DNA of 64,000 bases. It comes from Isoetes taiwanensis (lineage: Eukaryota > Streptophyta > Lycopodiopsida > Isoetales > Isoetaceae). The stretch spans positions 5,313,606 through 5,377,605 of the forward strand of contig JAJEKV010000052.1 in the NCBI GenBank assembly GCA_021234155.1, written 5' to 3'. The notes under the pieces were generated by a model, which saw only the letters and a list, made by a program, of their open reading frames with translations, had not been told where the DNA came from and searched no databases. Of this stretch, positions 57,800 through 64,000 are shown one piece after another; position 1 is the stretch's first letter, and every line of letters starts with the position of its first letter. The position numbers and the translations under genes were made by a program.

Positions 57800-58630
57800 C
57801 AACAATGGAGAAGGATGCAAGCTACAACCAGATTACCTTCCCCGGCGGTCGGTGATTCAAATCTTCGATGGCACCCGTGTTTCCAAAGAATGGAAGAGAA
57901 GAATGACTCTCATTCTTAAGGCTGAAGGGGTTTGGGGAATTGTTAGTGGCCAAGAACCAAAGACCGAAGCTTGCATCGATGGCAAGAATAAATCTGTTTT
58001 GATGCTTGGCGTCACGGGATGACAAGGCTATGGCTACGATTGGGCTTTCTATTGTTTGAATCTCTTCTTGATGAGGTTCGAAGGAGAACAACAATGATTT
58101 ATGGAATGCTCTCATCCAAGAGCATGAAAAGAAGACCCATACACAAATTGGGTATTTGTATGTCAAGTGGTGAATATGCTACCGAAGAGACCGAGAGTCT
58201 TGACAAATTCGCAGATCGCATGAAGAACACCTTTCGGCAGATTGAAGCCTCGAGAAGAGAATAAGATCTCTCCTTCATTGCAATTATTCTTCTTTCTTAG
58301 ATCCTTACCCAATTCTTTCCATGCTTTGTGCAGCAATCTCATGCAAATTGCGACATGGATCTCAATCGCGGCAATCACTTCCGCCAAGGAGGAGATTATG
58401 ATGAGAAAGGATGCCGGGATTATCAAAGACGAGCTCAATGCTTTCTTTGCGTGTCATTCGAGCCTAAATCCTATGCAAAAAGGGAATGAGAAAGCTAAGA
58501 AAAAAAGAATAACAATGAGAAAAGAACGCCTTCAAGGGTGTCGACAAGAAAGGCACAAACATCCAAGCAAAGAGTCCGTGACTATTGCAAGAAAGGCAAT
58601 AATACGCAGCAGAATGTAGGAAGAAGATGA
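57800..58630 (+). pseudogene. Copia gag region
   Basis: FDGTRVSKEWKRRMTLILKA and EGVWGIVSGQEPK (57870-57965) are the gag start, followed in another frame by RDDKAMATIGLSI (about 58018-58056). The part to 58620 is Lys-rich with several shifts. Gag builds the particle. At least three indels lie in the first 250 bases of the region. Confidence 0.75.
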
Positions 58631-58749
58631 AGGATCTTGAGCATAAACCGAAAGCTTTGGAGACAAACAAAGCTTCAGCCAATGTGGCCCAAATTGTTGA
58701 AGAAGTAAGCGTAGCCAATGTGGTTCCTTGCAGCCCCGGATTATGTCTA

Positions 58750-59700
58750 TCTTTGTAAACAAGTGGCAGCCCCTCGCTCTATCAAATTCATCATGGATTC
58801 TGGTGCTACAACTCATATTAGTTGGCACAAAGATTGGTTTGAAAGTTTCAGACCTACCTCTTCCAATCACATTGTTCAAATCGGCGACAATAGTGAGCAT
58901 CAAATCGTGGAATGGGTGACATTCAAGTACCCACAAGTCTTGGTAATTTCACTCTAAAAGGGGTAATGTATGCTCCTACTTTGGCGTAAAGATCTGATTT
59001 CTATTGCACGCCTTCATCGATATGGGCACAATAGTTATCTTTGATAGTGACGACGCATTGTTCGCAAAGCAAAGTTACGTGAAAGAGCCTTTGCTCGTGC
59101 TATTTGTAACGGTAATATCTACCATTTGGGCCAAGAATATGCTGACTAGGTTGTTCTTGTAGCCGCTGGTAATGGTACCGTGGATCCGTGGGCATAAGAG
59201 GCTTGGACACATCGGGCCCAAAGCACTCAACCAAATGCCCCAACTTGTAGACGGTTTTGATCTTCATCGGCACCCTACTCTTGCAAGTTGTGAGGCTTGT
59301 GCATTGGGCAAACAAAGACCGCAGCATCCTTTACTCTCATTGGCTCTCGTGGTTATCGCTTTTCTTGAACTAGTACACACAAATCTTTGTGGTCCAACTC
59401 ATGTTCCTTCTCTCTCGGGTGCTTATTATTTTCCATTCATTGATGATTTGAGCAGAAAACATGGGTATATTTCTTGAAGCGAAATCTAATGCATTTGCCC
59501 ATTTCCAAGAATGGAGAGCTTGTTGAGAATCAAGTAGCCCATCGATTAAAGCTCGATCCGATAATGGTGGAGAATTTACCGGTCAAGCATTCAATCATTT
59601 TTGTGCCGATCATGGTATTGAGCGCAACTTACCGGTTCTCATACTCCACAACATAATGGCGTTCTTTGAATGGAAGAATCGCAACATTGTTGACGCGGCA
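58750..59700 (+). pseudogene. Copia protease and integrase regions
   Basis: Protease: KFIMDSGATTHISWHKDWFE with the catalytic Asp-Ser-Gly at 58796-58804. Integrase: HKRLGHIGPKALNQMPQLVD (His of the zinc site), CEACALGKQRPQHP (Cys pair) and LELVHTNLCGPTHVPSLSGA (59190-59430). FIDDLSRKHGYI carries the next Asp, and EFTGQAF/NHFCADHGIE remains follow near 59570-59630 in shifted frames. Stops and shifts separate the blocks. Confidence 0.8.
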
Positions 59701-60479
59701 CGCTGTTTGCTTGCTCAATCCTCGCACCGCTCAATTTTGGGCTGAAGCAAGAAGGTACTTAGTTTACCTTCTCAATAGATTGCCCAATCGCTGTCGCGGA
59801 AAAAATCGTACTCAATAAGCTTTCACCGGCATAAAGCCAAATTTGTCTCGTGTCTTTGATGTGTCGCCTTTATGCTTATTCCCAAAGCCAATCACAAGAA
59901 ACTTGAGCATACTAGCAAGAAAATGATCTTTGTGGGTTTCTCCGACCATCAAGCATGGTTATAGGCTGATTGATCCGGATACCAAGAAGCTTTGTGTTAG
60001 TCGCGATGTTATTTTCCATGAAGATGTTTCGCATTTCGCAAGGTTCAAAAAATCCTAATGTGGAATTTATTGATATCTCTGCATGGATAACGTGATGACG
60101 CCATAGCTTCTAATCCATCGGACTTAGTTTCTCGAGATTCCAAAGACTGGCAGCTAGCTTCCAAAGACTGCAGTAGCCCCAAAGACTGCGAAAGGCTTTA
60201 CAACACCCCCGCTTCCTGATCACGCCAAGCAGATCTTGACACATCCAATCACGGAGGAGATCTTGACCCATCTGATCCAGGAGGTGATTTTGATGATCAT
60301 GATCAAGGAGGAGTTGAAGAAGAACTTGGTCGAGGTAAAAGGAAACGTTTTCCTCCTCAAAGGTTTGCTTTCTATGCTGAAATTATGCCCAGCATTATGG
60401 AGTTTTGTGGTGTCGCTATTATCGGTGAACCCACCAAACTATCGTGAAGCTATTTCATGTGCCGCGACCTCATTGGCGC

Positions 60480-61870
60480 AAAGCAGGGCAATGGACCACG
60501 AAAATGGATTCTATTATTCAAAATGGCACTTGGGATTTGGTTCCTCTTCCTCATGATAGGAAAGTCGTTAGTAACAAATGGGTCTAGAAATGCAAACTCT
60601 ATCCCCGATGGCACCATCGCCAGCCTACAAAGCACGCGCTTGGTTGCACCGGGTTTCAGCCAGCAATATGGCATTGATTACTTGGAAACATTTTCTCCGT
60701 GGTCAAAATGATGAGCATTCGCATTCTTCTTGCATTTGTCGCTCATTATAGGTTCATCAAACAGATGTCAAAAACAAAGATTTCTTAATGGCAAACTTGA
60801 TGAAGAAATATATATGAAGCAACCTCGTGGTTATATCAAAGCTGGTGCCGAGCATTTAGTATGCAAATTGATCTAAGGCACTTTATGGGTTAAAAGCAAG
60901 CATCATGTACTTGGTATAAGACCATAGATTCTTTCTTCAAAGACCAAGATTCCAGCCTATTGAGGCTGATTCTAATGTCTACATCCGGCCGTCAAGGCAT
61001 GTTTTTACTCATCATTGCTTTGTATGTGGATGATTCCTTGCTCATAGGCAATAATAATGAGCACATTGCTGAATTTAAGACAAAGCTTGCTGCTAAGTTT
61101 GGGTTTGCAAATTGGGTGAAGCTCGCTATTGTTTGGGTTTGCAAATTGCAAGAGACCGGAAAAATGGGATTCTTCATATCTCTCAAAAGAAGTACATTGA
61201 AGAAATGCTTGAGCGCTTTGGCATGGCTGATTGCAATCCATCTAAAAGTTCCTATGACTCCGTGTACTTTTCTCACTAAGAAAGATTGTCCACAACTGAT
61301 CTCGAACGCCTTTCTATGGCAAAAGTTCTATTTCTCAAGAATTGATTGGCAGCCTCATGTATTGCATGGTTTGCACCAGACCCGGATATTGCATTTGTCG
61401 TTATAGCTCTCACCAATTTTCAGCAGATCCGTGTCATAAGCATTGGGAAATGGCCAAGCACATTCTCCGCTACCTAAAGGGTACTACCGATTATGGCCTT
61501 ACATATCGCAAAGAATAGTGATGCTTTTTCATTGCGACATATAGTGATTCCTCACTTAGCGATGTGATAGACAACTCTAGGTCCACATCCAAAGATTTGT
61601 TTTCGCTTGCCAATGCCGCCATTGCTTGATCAGCAAGAACAAGGGCATGTATCTCTTTCGATAGCAAGGCGGTATGTTCGCGGATCTACGCCAGTTCGGT
61701 GGAGATCATTAGTTTCAAGGACTTTCTTGCCGCATTGGGCAACGACTTTTGGACCAGCAAGGATGCTCATGGATAACAAAGGTGGCATTGATTGGTGCTC
61801 CTCTCAAGTTCGACATCCAAAATCTAAGCATGTTCCCAAGCATTATCATTTTGTAAGGGCCCTTGTGGTC
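60480..61870 (+). pseudogene. Copia reverse transcriptase and RNase H regions
   Basis: RT start NGIWDLVPLPHDRK(V)VSNKWV (about 60525-60585) and a FxQQYGIDYLETFSP-like phrase (60652-60705). The catalytic ALYVDDSLLIGNN is at 61017-61055 (YVDD 61023-61034). RNase H end: DNKGGIDWCSSQVRHPKSKH (61774-61833). Catalytic Asp pairs are preserved, although the frame is broken at more than six places. Confidence 0.82.
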
Positions 61871-62050
61871 GATAAGGTGTTCGGTTTGAGCATTTTCCTA
61901 CACTGACAATACCAAGCATCTCTTGACTAAGCCTTTGGCTCATGAGCTCTTTGAGCGACATCGACTTGGTATTGGTCTTGATAGATTCCGATCTCATCTC
62001 CGTGAGGAGGAGGTTGAGCATGGAGATGGTGACCTCTCATCAAGGAGGAG

Positions 62051-62356
62051 TGTCGAGATATATGATATCGAGATCACCATCTTGCCGCTAGACGGATGTA
62101 TCAAAGACTTACAACACTTATAGCACTTCAAAGACCTTATCGAGTTCTAGCAACGCCCACCACTTGTCATAATTAGCGGCGCATAATTAGGAGTGGTTGG
62201 TGATGGGAGCAATTAATATTGCCTCGCCTCTTCTCAGATATCTTGTATTCTCACATACGTTTCAATACAATTCCATTTTGCCTTTGTTTTGGGAGCTTGC
62301 GCTCTCGGATATTGGTGTGCATTCCCTTCTCTCCCTTTCTTGGTGCAACCTTGACA
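62051..62356 (+). repeat. 3' LTR of the copia element
   Basis: 306 bp, aligned along its length with the 5' LTR. Differences include loss of the CAGCACATAAGTGCTG stretch, TCAGCAC against TCAAAGAC, and CTCCTGAT against CTCTCGGAT. They are more often indel-like than expected for simple ageing. Confidence 0.93.
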
Positions 62357-62361
62357 ATTCA

Positions 62362-64000
62362 TGTATTAAGTTTGTTGTTATAGCAGCTTGATTGAGTGCT
62401 AAGATTGTGGACGCAGAATTTTGAGCAACTTTGGATCAACAACTTTTAACTTTCTTGATATTCGGGTGATCCTTTTATATAAATTGAGCAGCGAACATGC
62501 GGTGCTTCAAGATCAACGAACATGCCCATGTGGTGCTTCAAGATACTATGTACTAACATATTATATCAACTGTTACACCACGACAGTACATAGTAACCTT
62601 GAAGAATATAATAAAATATCACATCGCACCTGCCTCTGATTTGAAAACTTGGACCTCCTTAAGACTGGCCATGAAACAGACTGAAATGAAGCCATTGCCA
62701 TACCTGTTAATATGATGCTGAAGACGATGACGCACTCATGCAAAGGGGTAAAGCTAGGAATTATCTGGCAAACATCATCTAACAAGAACTTTAGCAAAGA
62801 GGGCACAAAAGGGCAAGATGTGGCATCCACAATTCGCATATTCTAGGTATCTGGCATCCACATGAGCATTACATTATGGCAGAATTTCTACCTTGCAGGC
62901 TGTAGATGAGAGCCGAAGCCCCATTGGATGGTAGACATTGATAAAAAAGAATAAACCTTTTGGCAGCAGAAAGAAAGTAGGCAGAACAAATAGCAAAACG
63001 ACTAAGAAAAAGTTGTTCTAGTCCAAAATCATGGAACAAACAGCAAAAGGTGAAGATAATGTATGTACCATTGCAAGAAGATGAAGATTAACCCTGAAAG
63101 AAAAATAAAGATGTCACATTTATCTTGGGCTGAGAAAACTTCTATTACATCAAATGCCAGCTAAAAAAATAGCTATCAAATAAGGCCTTTTGATGCAAAA
63201 CGGCTTCAACGGATTAGGTTGCAGGAGAATCAAGGAGGCTCTTACTATAAAATCTTGCACACCTCTAAAACTGAGCTTAGTCCTCATCTGTCGAAGGCAT
63301 CTACCAATACCATAATAGCGCACCAAATGAAGGCCTGACATAGAGGCAGATTGCAGAATCGCCCCCACACAAAAAAATTTCATGTTGCTGACCCATATGA
63401 TTTCAACCATCTGCTACAATATCAACATTCAGATTACATGGCCTAGTGCCCCAAACACTTCATATGAGCGCATAGAGTCAGACTCAAGAAATGATTGTGC
63501 TATCTTTTCCAATGTTTTCAGCAAAGTAGCAGAACATATGGCAGTGGGATGGGCCAATTTATGAAGCTGCAATGCAACTAAAAGGGCATCATAATTTGAT
63601 TCTAAAAAACTTTAAAGGGCAAGAAGAGAGTATTGGTGGTAAAAATATAAAACTCAAAATACAAACAAAATGCTTACTTCAAAATAGCAAAGCTCTACCC
63701 ATCACGCCCGATATATGCATCCTTAGATATCGCACATATGTCTCGGCCCATAATCACAATAATGTACCAATCTCCATATATAACAACTCTGGAAATGCAA
63801 TCAGGACCACTATGGTTAATCCAGAACTTGCAATATAGCTAGCACCTGCCCAGAAGCAAATAAATATGGGGATTTTTCCTTCATTCTGCCCTACGACCCT
63901 GCCAAATATCTAAGGCATAAATCCAGGAGAGGAAGGTAAGCCGCACCTTTGAAACATATTTTTAGGGTTCATCTAGCACCTATACCAGCATGTCGAATAT
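62362..64000. other. Intergenic DNA to the end of the window
   Basis: No gene was identified. The phrase AACATGC(G/C)(G/C)... GTGGTGCTTCAAGAT is duplicated near 62500-62545. Frames at 63150-63410 (minus) and 63572-63838 (plus) have no recognisable features. Sequence from 62860 onward is AT-rich and could contain introns of a gene lying beyond the window. Confidence 0.4.

Larger units (their letters stand above)
57433..62356 (+). mobile_element. Full-length Ty1/copia LTR retrotransposon, decayed
   Basis: Two LTRs (57433-57754 and 62051-62356), both TG...CA, enclose gag-protease-integrase-RT-RNase H in copia order. The element is flanked by the 5-bp duplication ATTCA (57428-57432 and 62357-62361), proving insertion as a unit. 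A primer-binding site, TGGTATCGAGCACTAGG, lies directly after the 5' LTR (57755-57771) and fits initiator-Met tRNA with some change. A polypurine tract CAAGGAGGAG (62041-62050) precedes the 3' LTR. Total length is 4.9 kb. Coding regions are broken by numerous small indels. Confidence 0.93.

Overview
The window is nuclear DNA from a land plant. It contains a plant C1D gene copy, a malectin receptor-like protein of the RLP4 type, a plant polygalacturonase fragment and an R2R3-MYB gene, all with GT-AG introns. The retroelements are typical of plants (copia, chromodomain gypsy, LINE), and intergenic DNA is long and repeat-rich. The abundant degenerate satellites and the family behind the 24-27 kb gene suggest a large genome outside the flowering plants (fern, lycophyte or gymnosperm). 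That placement is an inference. Only one gene looks plausibly intact, the MYB gene at 49.2-50.3 kb; nearly everything else is decayed.

Layout. 0-8.5 kb: a C1D pseudogene (minus, 2.1-3.2 kb) and an RLP4-like malectin pseudogene (minus, 5.8-7.1 kb). 8.5-12.5 kb: repeat-like locus A, a broken gene with an FCP1-type HAD phosphatase domain and many short palindromes. 14.3-14.9 kb: the 3' end of a gypsy chromovirus. 15.0-22.4 kb: locus B (minus), a second HAD gene family with a different palindrome. 20.9-23.8 kb: several tandem repeats. 24.0-27.2 kb: locus D, a decayed gene of a transposase-like family with an LDNCAGQNKNR motif. 27.8-28.1 kb: foldback elements. 30.1-30.3 kb: a copia gag fragment. 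34.0-36.25 kb: a 5'-truncated LINE with a trinucleotide tail. 38.2 kb: a tRNA-derived SINE head. 40.3 and 41.5 kb: two related Mutator-type MITEs with target duplications. 42.9-46.9 kb: a GGAATCT satellite interrupted by locus C, a second copy of locus B in the opposite orientation. 47.6-50.3 kb: a polygalacturonase pseudogene followed by the MYB gene. 50.7-53.4 kb: a 2.7-kb TIR element. 53.8 kb: a short LINE insertion. 57.4-62.4 kb: a full-length but decayed copia element with LTRs, PBS, PPT and a 5-bp target duplication.

The most unusual signal is shared by loci A, B and C. Each carries a HAD/FCP1-like gene, and short GC-cored palindromes lie just upstream of the exon holding the catalytic Asp motif, in locus A inside a recognisable intron. 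The palindrome sequence is specific to the family (CTCGA-based in A, AAATCGCGCC-based in B and C) while the position is conserved. Further clusters of the same palindrome lie elsewhere in A and B.
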